The notes below the pieces were generated by a model that saw only the letters and a list, made by a program, of their open reading frames with translations, made no database searches and was not told the origin of the DNA. A stretch of 58,344 nucleotides of DNA, taken from Jatrophihabitans sp. GTDB taxonomy: Bacteria > Actinomycetota > Actinomycetes > Mycobacteriales > Jatrophihabitantaceae. Positions 49,406 through 58,344 of this stretch are shown piece after piece. The translations under genes were made by a program, and so were the position numbers. Every line of letters begins with the position of its first letter. The stretch's first letter is position 1. The stretch covers positions 1 to 58,344 of the forward strand of contig JAICIE010000007.1 of NCBI GenBank assembly GCA_025924515.1, read 5' to 3'.

Positions 49406-50910
49406 AGCGGCTTGGACGCCTGCGCCTCGCGCATCCACTCCAGCAGCTCATCGGGATCGCGGGGCAGCGCGGCCGAGAGCACGCGCGGTGCGCCGTCGGT
49501 CACCACGACGTCGTCCTCGATCCGCACGCCGATGCCGCGCAGCTCCGGCGGCACGGTGCGGTCGTTGACCTGGAAGTAGATGCCCGGCTCGACAGTGAGG
49601 ACGTGGCCAGGTGCCAGCGTGCCTGCCACGTACTGATCGGCGCGGGCGGCGGCACAGTCGTGCACGTCGATGCCCAGCATGTGCGAGGTGCTGTGCAGGG
49701 TGTAGCGCCGGTGCAGCCCCGCGCCAGGGCGATCCGGGTCGGGGTCGCAGCTGACCTCGGGTGGCACCGGAAGCACACCCCAGTGATGCAGGTGGCCCGC
49801 GATGACCTCCATCGCGGCGCGGTGCGCGGCGCGGAAGTCCGCGCCCGCCTTGACCTCCTCGATCCCGGCCTGCTGCGCTTCCTGCACGGCGCGGTAGACG
49901 CGCAGTTGGGCCGGTGCCCACTCGCCGCTCACCGGAAGCGTGCGAGTGACGTCCGCGGTGTAGAGCTCGTCGGTCTCCACGCCCATGTCACAGAGCAGCA
50001 GGCTTCCGGGGGCGACGACCCCGTTGTTGCGCCACCAGTGCAGCGTCGTGGCGTGCGTGCCGGCGCCGACGATGCTCGTGTAGCCGACCTCGTTGCCTTC
50101 CAGCCGGGCCCGGCGCCAGAAGGTGCCCTCGAGCCAGCGCTCACCGCGCAGGTCAGCACGGCCGACCACCGCGGGGAGCTCGCGGGCGACGTCGGCGAAC
50201 CCGCGGGTCGTCGCGTCGCAGGCCGATTGCAGCCGATCGATCTCCCACTCGTCCTTGATCAGCCGCAGCTCGTCGAGCGCCTGCTTCAGCCCGGCGTCGG
50301 TACCGCGGGGCAGCAGGCTGTCGAGGCGCCCGTCGATCCCGGTGAGGACGGCGGCGTCGTATTGCCGGAAGGGCCGAAGGTCGGGCTCGAGGGCGGTGAG
50401 CGGCTTCACCGGGAGCTTGAGGACGGCGCCGGTGTCGGCGACGGAGGGCACGTTGCCGATCCACAGGGCGCCGGAGGTGCGGCTGGTGAAGTACTCCGGC
50501 TCGCCCGCCTGCGCGAACTCGCGCACGTAGAGCGTCGGCTCGTGGGCGCCCTCGGACGGATAGAGGACGAGCACCGCGTCGGCCGCGGTCTCGCCGGTCA
50601 GCCAGGTGAACGCGCTCGACGCGCGGAACGGGTACTCGGTGTCGTTGGCCCGAACCTTGAGGTTGCCCGCCGGAACCACGATCAGGTCGCGCGGAAACAG
50701 CTCGGACAGCCGCCGGCGACGGCGAGCGGTGTACGGCGCGAGGTCGGCGCGGGCCGGGTGCGGCATCGGGGGCGCCGGGTCCCAGTCGACGCCGAGCGCC
50801 TCCCGCAGGCTCTCGGACACACGTTGATCATGGCTGGCGGTCGATCGCTCGCCGGCCGCTTCGGGGGTGAGCTCGTGATCGGTCGCGTCGACCGAGGTGG
50901 CGTCGGCCAT
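49402..50910 (-). CDS. pepP: Xaa-Pro aminopeptidase (M24B)
   Basis: 502 residues from ATG 50910. N-terminal creatinase-like domain (RRRRLSELFPRDLIVVPAGNLKVRANDTEYPFRASSAFTWLTG), then the pita-bread metallopeptidase with all five ligands in sequence: LLLCDMGVETDELYTADVTRT (two Asp), STSHMLGIDVHD (His), LTVEPGIYF (Glu), RIEDDVVV (Glu). It removes N-terminal residues preceding proline using two metal ions. Cytoplasmic. Confidence 0.94.
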   Translation of the reverse strand: MADATSVDATDHELTPEAAGERSTASHDQRVSESLREALGVDWDPAPPMPHPARADLAPYTARRRRRLSELFPRDLIVVPAGNLKVRANDTEYPFRASSAFTWLTGETAADAVLVLYPSEGAHEPTLYVREFAQAGEPEYFTSRTSGALWIGNVPSVADTGAVLKLPVKPLTALEPDLRPFRQYDAAVLTGIDGRLDSLLPRGTDAGLKQALDELRLIKDEWEIDRLQSACDATTRGFADVARELPAVVGRADLRGERWLEGTFWRRARLEGNEVGYTSIVGAGTHATTLHWWRNNGVVAPGSLLLCDMGVETDELYTADVTRTLPVSGEWAPAQLRVYRAVQEAQQAGIEEVKAGADFRAAHRAAMEVIAGHLHHWGVLPVPPEVSCDPDPDRPGAGLHRRYTLHSTSHMLGIDVHDCAAARADQYVAGTLAPGHVLTVEPGIYFQVNDRTVPPELRGIGVRIEDDVVVTDGAPRVLSAALPRDPDELLEWMREAQASKPL

Positions 50911-50959
50911 GGCCCGAGTGTAAGGCGACCGGCGAGGCGTCATCGCCTAGCTTGGTGCC

Positions 50960-52078
50960 ATGCCAGCGTCCTCGGTCGGCCGTCCCTCGGCGACCCGGCC
51001 CAGTCCCCAGGTCCTGCATCGGGTGCGCGCGGGACTGTGCGTGCTGACCGCGGTGCTCACCGAGATCGTGCTGATCGCGGCGGTCGGCAACCAGGCCTCC
51101 GCCACGGCGATCGCGAAGCACAACCAGAACCCGAAGTCGTTCGCCGGTCACGTGCTGCAGTCCCTGCTCACCTATCGCTGGCGGTTCGCGCCGCTCCCGG
51201 GTGACACCGCACGGCTCTGGCCGGCGGAGCTGGCCCGGCTGGGGACCGTCCTCGTCCTCACCGGGTTGCTGGTCTGGGCCATCGCCCGGGGGGTCAGCGG
51301 GTTCGTCCGCGTCTTCTTGGGCACCTGGATGTCGGTCGTGGTGGCGACGGACCTCGCGCAGATCGTCTACGGACTGGTCCTGAAGGTTCCGGGGCAGTCC
51401 GGAGTGCACACCGTGGTCGCCGCATTCTTCGGTGGCCCCGGGCCGTCCGGAACGACGCTGTTCGCGGCCCTGATGCTCGGCTTCGTGGCGGGCCTGCTCA
51501 CCGCGATCGTCGCCATGGCCAGCCGTCGCCGCGCAGGCGTCCTGATGGCCGTGCCGCCGGGCACCGACGAGGCGGACACCTGGCTGTGGGGGGACGAGGA
51601 CTATCGGGCCGCCGCGGCGCGCAGCGCCGCCGAGCGGTGGCCGCCCCGCGACTGGTCCGATTCCGCGATGGCGATGCCCGGAGGGCCGCCCTACGCCCGG
51701 GGGCCGCAGTCCGGCCCGCCGCCGTACTCGGGGCCGCCGCACCCCGGGCAGGGGGGACCGCCGCCGCAGGCCGGGCGCCTGCAGGTCGGCCCGTCGCACC
51801 GAGAGGACGCAGGGCCGCCCGCGCAGTCGGGCCCGCCGCCCGGCCGGCCGCCCCAGCGTCCTGCACCAGCCGCAGAGGACGCGGGGGAGCGCACGCAGGC
51901 GTACGACTTCTCGGAGGACCCGGATCTGTCGGACGACGTCGCAGCGCGTCGGGACGTCGGCGACCAACCGACGCAACAGTTGGACCTGCCCGCCGACCGC
52001 GCGACCCAACATCTGGATGTGCCGCCCGAACGCCACGCGGACCAGACGAGAGAGTTCCCTACCGTTCGTGAGGAGTAA
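50960..52078 (+). CDS. multi-pass membrane protein with a Pro/Gly-rich acidic tail
   Basis: 372 residues from ATG 50960. Four hydrophobic helices: about 20-45 (VRAGLCVLTAVLTEIVLIAAVG), 92-110 (LGTVLVLTGLLVWAIARGV), 115-140 (VRVFLGTWMSVVVATDLAQIVYG) and 165-190 (TLFAALMLGFVAGLLTAIVAMA). From residue 230 the tail is Gly-Pro rich (GPPPYSGPPHPGQGGPPPQAG) and ends with Thr-Gln and acidic stretches (TQAYDFSEDPDLSDD, TQQLDLPADRATQHLD). The Thr-Gln motifs recall Ser/Thr kinase or FHA targets, as an inference only. No known family. Confidence 0.8.
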   Translation: MPASSVGRPSATRPSPQVLHRVRAGLCVLTAVLTEIVLIAAVGNQASATAIAKHNQNPKSFAGHVLQSLLTYRWRFAPLPGDTARLWPAELARLGTVLVLTGLLVWAIARGVSGFVRVFLGTWMSVVVATDLAQIVYGLVLKVPGQSGVHTVVAAFFGGPGPSGTTLFAALMLGFVAGLLTAIVAMASRRRAGVLMAVPPGTDEADTWLWGDEDYRAAAARSAAERWPPRDWSDSAMAMPGGPPYARGPQSGPPPYSGPPHPGQGGPPPQAGRLQVGPSHREDAGPPAQSGPPPGRPPQRPAPAAEDAGERTQAYDFSEDPDLSDDVAARRDVGDQPTQQLDLPADRATQHLDVPPERHADQTREFPTVREE

Positions 52079-52157
52079 TGCCCCCGGCGGGTACACCACC
52101 TGCTAGGACCGGGAGCCCTGCTTCGGCGCACGGCTCGCGCACGAGGAGGAGAACACC

Positions 52158-52406
52158 ATGCGCATCGGCGGCAGCCTGGCGCTCATAGCGATCGGCGCCA
52201 TCCTCAAGTGGGCGATCACCGCCCACCTCAGCGGCGTCAATCTCGGGGCGATCGGCATCATCCTGATGGTCGTCGGCATCATCGGCCTGCTCCTCACCGT
52301 CGGATTCCTGGCCAGTCGGCGTCGCACTGACGTGATCCACCGCGACGGTGCTACCACCTACATGGAGCCGCGGGACACCTACCGGGACACGTACGACTAC
52401 AGGTAG
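52158..52406 (+). CDS. small two-helix membrane protein (DUF6458-like)
   Basis: 82 residues from ATG 52158 with GAGGAG upstream. Two hydrophobic segments (SLALIAIGAILKWAIT and GAIGIILMVVGIIGLLLTVGFLA) followed by a charged tail ending in Tyr/Arg/Asp (EPRDTYRDTYDYR). Common in actinobacteria and of unknown function. Confidence 0.82.
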   Translation: MRIGGSLALIAIGAILKWAITAHLSGVNLGAIGIILMVVGIIGLLLTVGFLASRRRTDVIHRDGATTYMEPRDTYRDTYDYR

Positions 52407-52436
52407 GCCGCAGTCGGCGGCGCAGCCCGCTCTGTT

Positions 52437-52486
52437 GATCATCAGCCAAATGGTGCTGCCAGCCCAGCGCGTTCGGGCTGATGATC
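52437..52486. repeat. 11-bp inverted repeat before the yyaL-like gene
   Basis: GATCATCAGCC (52437-52447) and its perfect reverse complement GGCTGATGATC (52476-52486) flank a 28-nt centre. The left arm is preceded by CTCTGTT. It may be an extragenic palindrome or a terminator for the small membrane gene. Its right arm contains the ATG at 52481, which argues against that ATG as start of the next gene. Confidence 0.6.
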
Positions 52487-52513
52487 GTCGCACATGAGCC
52501 CCGGAGTGACGGC

Positions 52514-54482
<1,969 letters not shown>

Positions 54483-54506
54483 CCGGGCCCGCTTCCGTCC
54501 CGTCCG

Positions 54507-55067
54507 TCAGATGCCTGGTCCTTGGGCGCGCAACTCGTCCACCTGCTGCATGGCCTGGCGCAGCTTGCCCAGCCAGTCGTCCGTGTGTTCCCGGACGAGC
54601 CGAACGCACCACACCAGCGCTTCGGACCGGGATTTGGCGACACCTGCGTCGACGAGGGTGTCCAGGACGCGCCGTTCGTCTTGCCGCAGCCGCGTCATGA
54701 CAGGCACCGACAGCGACGTGAACATGACCCGGGTTTCGCCCAACGACGCTCCCCAGGCCACCTTCCGGCGATAGCGGGCCTCGGCCTCGTCGGCGATCTG
54801 CATGCGCTTGTCGCGGGTCTCTTCGCGGAAACGGGCAATTCGGCCGGCGGCGGCGGACTGTCCCTCGGCGCCGGCCGGCAGCGCTGCCAACTCGCCGACG
54901 ATCACGATCTCCTCGCGGTCGACGCTCACCTCCGGCGCGCGCACGTACCAGTCGTCCGGGAGCCGCCCGGCGAGCCAGGCGGCGGCGTCGTCCGCCGGCG
55001 GCAGGTCGGCCTGCTGCCAGCCGCCGCGGCGGCCGAAGCCGGGCCGATGACCGTGTGTTCCGTACAT
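54507..55067 (-). CDS. conserved actinobacterial protein with a ribbon-helix-helix-like C-terminal part
   Basis: 186 residues from ATG 55067 with AGGAGGT 6 nt upstream. Middle part [65 protein letters not shown]: a strand ([11 protein letters not shown]) followed by two helices with SRSEAL, the pattern of RHH regulators. An N-terminal acidic domain contains [23 protein letters not shown]. It may bind DNA, possibly the AT-rich direct repeat just upstream of its own start. No partner toxin is visible. Confidence 0.7.
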   Translation of the reverse strand: MYGTHGHRPGFGRRGGWQQADLPPADDAAAWLAGRLPDDWYVRAPEVSVDREEIVIVGELAALPAGAEGQSAAAGRIARFREETRDKRMQIADEAEARYRRKVAWGASLGETRVMFTSLSVPVMTRLRQDERRVLDTLVDAGVAKSRSEALVWCVRLVREHTDDWLGKLRQAMQQVDELRAQGPGI

Positions 55068-55091
55068 GACGTAACCTCCTAGTCTTCAATA

Positions 55092-55104
55092 ATTACATCA
55101 TTAC
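55092..55104. promoter_or_regulatory. candidate operator: ATTAC direct repeat
   Basis: ATTAC occurs at 55092-55096 and 55100-55104 with 3 nt between, inside a short AT-rich block (CAATAATTACATCATTACG) that stands out from the GC-rich surroundings. It lies 25 nt from the start of the RHH-like gene and 71 nt from the divergent prenyltransferase gene, so it could control either. Confidence 0.35.
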
Positions 55105-55174
55105 GCTGCAAAGGTTGAGCTGCCAGCAGTTCGGCTGAGGGCGAAATGTTGGGTGCTCGCTAAGCTGGAAATTC

Positions 55175-55942
55175 GTGGGGCTTCGCGGCGCGGCGTACAC
55201 GCTGTACGAGCGGCGCCTGCGGGCGCAGCTCGCCGGGCTGCCCCGTCCTCGACATGTCGGCCTGATGCTCGACGGCAACCGCCGCTGGGCCCGGCAGGCC
55301 GGCTTCGAGGACGTGACCGAGGGACACCTGGCCGGCGCGCGGCACATCGCGGACGTCCTGCAGTGGTGTACCGAGGCGGGCGTCGAACACGTCACCCTCT
55401 GGTTGCTCTCCACGGACAACCTGCGGCGCCCGCCCGACGAGCTCGAGACGCTATTGCAGATCATCGCCCAGGTCGCCCAGGAGCTCTCCGCGGACGGGCG
55501 TCCATGGCGGCTGCGCGCGGTCGGGGCCCTGGACCTGCTGCCCGAGGCGACGGCGGAGGCCTTGAAGGCCGCGGGCGAGCGGACCGTCGACCGTCCTGGC
55601 CTCGGCGTCAACATCGCGGTCGGCTACGGCGGGCGTCGCGAGATCGCCGACGCGGTGCGGTCGTTGCTGCTCGAACAGGCAGCGCAGGGATCGACCCTGG
55701 AAGAACTCGCCGAGGTCGTCGACGTCCAGCACATCGCCGGCCACCTGTACACGGCCGGACAGCCGGACCCCGACCTGGTCATCAGGACGTCTGGGGAACA
55801 GCGCTTGTCAGGATTCCTGCTCTGGCAGTCCGTGCATTCGGAGTTCTACTTCTGCGACGCGCTGTGGCCGGACTTCCGGCGGGTCGACTTCCTGCGCGCC
55901 CTGCGCGACTACGGCAACCGGCAGCGACGGTACGGCGCGTGA
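55175..55942 (+). CDS. uppS: isoprenyl (cis-prenyl) diphosphate synthase
   Basis: 255 residues from GTG 55175. Cis-prenyltransferase family motifs: HVGLMLDGNRRWARQAG (catalytic Asp of DGNRRWA), TLWLLSTDNLRRPPDEL, AVGYGGRREIADAV and DLVIRTSGEQRLSGFLLWQSVHSEFYF. It extends allylic diphosphates with isopentenyl diphosphate to lipid carriers used in wall and polymer synthesis. Actinobacteria often have two such genes, one making Z-farnesyl and one decaprenyl diphosphate; I cannot tell which this is. GTGA overlap with the next gene. Confidence 0.92.
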   Translation: MGLRGAAYTLYERRLRAQLAGLPRPRHVGLMLDGNRRWARQAGFEDVTEGHLAGARHIADVLQWCTEAGVEHVTLWLLSTDNLRRPPDELETLLQIIAQVAQELSADGRPWRLRAVGALDLLPEATAEALKAAGERTVDRPGLGVNIAVGYGGRREIADAVRSLLLEQAAQGSTLEELAEVVDVQHIAGHLYTAGQPDPDLVIRTSGEQRLSGFLLWQSVHSEFYFCDALWPDFRRVDFLRALRDYGNRQRRYGA

Positions 55943-56748
55943 CCGGTCAGGATTTCGGGCCGCTCGTGACCGGCGAGTGGGTCGAGCAGCATCTCGATGA
56001 TGTCCGCGTCGTCGACGTCCGCTGGTACCTCGACGGACGGTCCGGGCTCGAGGCCTACCGCGAGGGTCATCTCCCCACCGCGGTCTGGCTCGACATCGAC
56101 GCCGACCTCTCCGCGCCGGCCACGAAGGGCGCGGGTCGCCATCCGTTGCCGACCCCGGAACGCTTCGCCGCCGCCTTGGGACGGGTCGGCATCGCGGAGG
56201 GCCAGCCTGTGGTCGCATACGACGACGCCGGCGGCTCCATCGCGGCGCGGCTGTGGTGGCTGCTGCACGTTCTCGGCCAACCGGTGGCCGTCCTCGACGG
56301 CGGGATGGCGAACTGGCCGGGTGAGTTCGTCCGGGAGATCCCCGACACGGAGCCGGTCGACCGTCCGTCGCGCCCGTGGCCGGCGCACCGGTTCGTCGAT
56401 GCGGACGAACTGGCCGCGGCCGACGCCGTGGTGATCGACGCGCGGTCCGCCGAGCGCTACGCGGCGGGCGGTCCGGCGGACCCCCGGCCGGGGCACATCC
56501 CGGGTGCGCGCAGCGTCCCGTGGGCCACCAACCTGGGCCGGGACGCGCGGTTCCTGCCCGCCGCGGTGCTCCGCGAGCACTACGACGGCGTCGCGGGGGA
56601 GCGGGTGGTCGCGTACTGCGGGTCGGGCGTCACCGCCTGCCACGACCTGCTGGCGCTGACCCTGCTCGGCTACGACGACGTCGCGCTCTACCCCGGCTCC
56701 TGGTCCCAGTGGGGTGCCGATCCGGCGCGTCGCGCCGAGACCGGCTGA
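55939..56748 (+). CDS. sseA: sulfurtransferase with two rhodanese domains
   Basis: 269 residues from GTG 55939. Inactive-type rhodanese domain (about 10-130: VVDVRWYLDGRSGLEAYREGHLPTAVWLDIDADL) and catalytic domain (about 150-265: VVIDARSAERYAAGGPADPRPGHIPGARSVPW) with the active-site loop CGSGVTA in VVAYCGSGVTACHDLLAL. It moves sulfane sulfur from thiosulfate or 3-mercaptopyruvate to thiol acceptors. The loop fits the SseA/mercaptopyruvate sulfurtransferase type. Confidence 0.9.
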   Translation: MTGQDFGPLVTGEWVEQHLDDVRVVDVRWYLDGRSGLEAYREGHLPTAVWLDIDADLSAPATKGAGRHPLPTPERFAAALGRVGIAEGQPVVAYDDAGGSIAARLWWLLHVLGQPVAVLDGGMANWPGEFVREIPDTEPVDRPSRPWPAHRFVDADELAAADAVVIDARSAERYAAGGPADPRPGHIPGARSVPWATNLGRDARFLPAAVLREHYDGVAGERVVAYCGSGVTACHDLLALTLLGYDDVALYPGSWSQWGADPARRAETG

Positions 56749-56994
56749 GCCGTCCCGGGCCCAAGGTCCCGACCGGTCCCGGGCCTGCGTGTCCGGCGAG
56801 CGCTTCGACGCCGGCGGACGTAGCGTTCCAGCTAGCGGCTCCGGCCGACCCGGGCCGCTCGGGAGGTCCCGTCCGTTGGCGATAACCAGCGCGGGGGCCA
56901 CGCTCCCGTCGCTCGCCGCGGCGGGAACGACCGGCACCCCGACCGCGCTCGGCGCGATCCGCGTCGCCGCGCGCCGAGTAGCGCTGGAGCATGC

Positions 56995-58311
56995 ATGACG
57001 TCCGTCCGCACGTTCGTCCTCGACACCTCGGTGCTGTTGTCCGACCCGGGCGCGCTGGGCCGCTTCGCCGAGCACGAGGTTGTGTTGCCGCTGGTCGTCA
57101 TCAGCGAACTCGAGGGCAAGCGGCACCACCCGGAACTGGGGTGGTTCGCCCGGCAGACGCTGCGCACGTTGGACGACCTGCGCGTCCAGCACGGCCGCCT
57201 CGATGCCCCGGTCCCGATCGGCGAGTGCGGCGGCACGCTGCACGTCGAGCTCAACCACTCCGACCTCGCTGCCCTGCCGGCCGGGTTCCGCGTCGACAGC
57301 AACGACTCGCGCATCCTCGCGGTCGCGCTGAACCTGGCCCGTGAGGGGCGCGCGGTCACGCTGGTGACCAAGGACATGCCGCTGCGGGTCAAGGCCGCCT
57401 CGGTCGGGCTGTCGTCGGACGAGTACCGCGTGCACCCGGTGGCCAGCACCAGCGGATGGACGGGCATGTCCGCCGCCGAGGTGTCTGCGCAGACGCTCGC
57501 CGACCTCTACGCCGGCGACGTCGTCGACCTGCTCGGGTCGGCGGAGTTGCAGCACCTGGCCGAGCTGCCCTGCCACACCGGGCTCGTCCTCGCCTCCGCC
57601 CGCGGATCCGGGCTGGGGAGGATCACCGCGGACAAACAGCTGAAGCTGGTGCGCGGCGACCGTGCGGCGTTCGGGCTGCACGGACGCTCGGCCGAACAGC
57701 GGATCGCGCTCGACCTGCTGCTCGACCCGTCGGTCGGCATCGTGTCCCTCGGCGGACGGGCCGGGACCGGCAAGTCGGCGCTCGCGCTGTGCGCCGGGCT
57801 GGAGGCGGTTCTCGAGCGGCGCCTGCACAAACGGGTCGTGGTCTTCCGGCCGCTGTACGCGGTCGGCGGGCAGGAGCTCGGCTACCTGCCGGGGTCCGAG
57901 AACGAGAAGATGGCGCCCTGGGCCCAGGCGGTCTTCGACACCCTCGGCGCGCTGGTCAGCGAGAACGTCGTGGAGGAGGTCGTCGACCGCGGCATGCTCG
58001 AGGTTCTGCCGCTCACCCACATCCGCGGACGGTCCCTGCACGACTCGTTCGTCATCGTCGACGAGGCGCAGTCGCTGGAACGCAACGTCCTGCTCACCGT
58101 CCTGTCCCGCATCGGAGCCGGGTCGCGGGTGGTCCTCACCCACGACGTCGCCCAGCGCGACAACCTGCGCGTCGGCCGGCACGACGGGGTGGCCGCGGTG
58201 ATCGAGGCGCTGCGCGGACACCCGCTGTTCGCCCACGTCACCCTCACCCGCTCGGAGCGGTCGCCGATCGCCGCGTTGGTGACCGAGATGCTGGAGGATC
58301 TTCCGCTGTAG
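56995..58311 (+). CDS. PhoH2: PIN-domain / PhoH ATPase fusion
   Basis: 438 residues from ATG 56995. PIN domain first ([16 protein letters not shown] with Asp10, [26 protein letters not shown] with Asp, [10 protein letters not shown]), then the PhoH RecA-like ATPase with Walker [10 protein letters not shown] (253-261) and Walker [15 protein letters not shown]. The PIN nuclease plus helicase-like ATPase fusion acts on RNA in mycobacteria. The 246 nt between the rhodanese stop and this start contain no accepted gene. The last 33 nt of the window after the stop are noncoding. Confidence 0.94.
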   Translation: MTSVRTFVLDTSVLLSDPGALGRFAEHEVVLPLVVISELEGKRHHPELGWFARQTLRTLDDLRVQHGRLDAPVPIGECGGTLHVELNHSDLAALPAGFRVDSNDSRILAVALNLAREGRAVTLVTKDMPLRVKAASVGLSSDEYRVHPVASTSGWTGMSAAEVSAQTLADLYAGDVVDLLGSAELQHLAELPCHTGLVLASARGSGLGRITADKQLKLVRGDRAAFGLHGRSAEQRIALDLLLDPSVGIVSLGGRAGTGKSALALCAGLEAVLERRLHKRVVVFRPLYAVGGQELGYLPGSENEKMAPWAQAVFDTLGALVSENVVEEVVDRGMLEVLPLTHIRGRSLHDSFVIVDEAQSLERNVLLTVLSRIGAGSRVVLTHDVAQRDNLRVGRHDGVAAVIEALRGHPLFAHVTLTRSERSPIAALVTEMLEDLPL

Positions 58312-58344
58312 GGCTGGCAGGATCCTCCGCGTGGTGCGAATCGC

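Noticed and set aside
54483-54700. Continuation of the yyaL frame beyond the frameshift
   Set aside because: After about 54090 this frame has no family similarity and runs through the next gene; the other frame carries the real C-terminus.
56714-56998. 94-codon frame before phoH2
   Set aside because: Low-complexity Arg/Pro/Ser/Gly reading overlapping the end of the rhodanese gene, no ribosome site, no recognisable feature.

Overview
The window is 58 kb of a high-GC actinobacterial chromosome. Evidence for the phylum is the mycothiol S-conjugate amidase (Mca), the many GTG/TTG starts, the PIN-PhoH protein, and several membrane proteins of actinobacterial type. I cannot name the genus. No rRNA, tRNA, CRISPR array, integrase or transposase was seen.

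Layout. (1) 1-13 kb, mostly housekeeping: a thiolase cut by the left edge, an SGNH hydrolase, a transsulfuration pair (cystathionine beta-synthase and a cystathionine gamma-synthase/lyase) around a beta-lactamase-like lipoprotein, an AcuC deacetylase overlapping a Pat-like lysine acetyltransferase, and prephenate dehydratase followed by a GNAT fragment, an ECF sigma factor and a probable anti-sigma protein. (2) 13-29 kb, a cell-surface polymer region on the minus strand: a Wzz-like protein, two sulfotransferases, an O-antigen-ligase-like protein, a MurJ/Wzx-like flippase and two large secreted NHL-repeat proteins. Six of these genes are chained by 4-nt stop/start overlaps. An N-methyltransferase-like gene and two convergent paralogous secreted glycosidase-like genes follow. 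(3) 29.4-36.4 kb, a lasso-peptide-type RiPP cluster: a previously unlisted 48-aa precursor (35080-35226, minus), an 18-bp hairpin just after it, then an Asn-synthetase-like cyclase, an ABC ATPase and permease, a PqqD-like recognition protein, a B2 leader protease and a nucleotidyltransferase. An HPr-kinase-like gene diverges on the plus strand. (4) 36.4-41.3 kb: two GT4 glycosyltransferases, a lipoprotein and a third copy of the glycosidase-like paralog. (5) 41.5-58.3 kb, conserved genes: SET protein, VWA/MoxR pair, Lrp, GreA, Mca, AlkZ-like protein, ArfB, PepP, membrane proteins, a frameshifted YyaL, an RHH-like protein, UppS-like synthase, rhodanese and PhoH2.

The strongest candidate for something new is the RiPP cluster. 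The leader looks like a lasso leader, and the protein set is complete (RRE, protease, cyclase, exporter, kinase, nucleotidyltransferase). In the usual register, however, the core starts with Gln and has no Asp/Glu at ring-closing positions 7-9. An alternative register starts at Ser28 and would close on Asp36. The precursor ends in Ser, the residue that known lasso kinases phosphorylate. The cluster lies inside a sulfated-polymer and secreted-hydrolase region flanked by three copies of one hydrolase family.

Broken or eroded genes: a one-base frameshift in a small membrane gene (6038-6308), an N-terminally truncated GNAT (11775-12005), a frameshifted yyaL (52514-54482), and an acyl-CoA-ligase half of the Pat-like protein that has lost its phospho-histidine and ATP-binding half.
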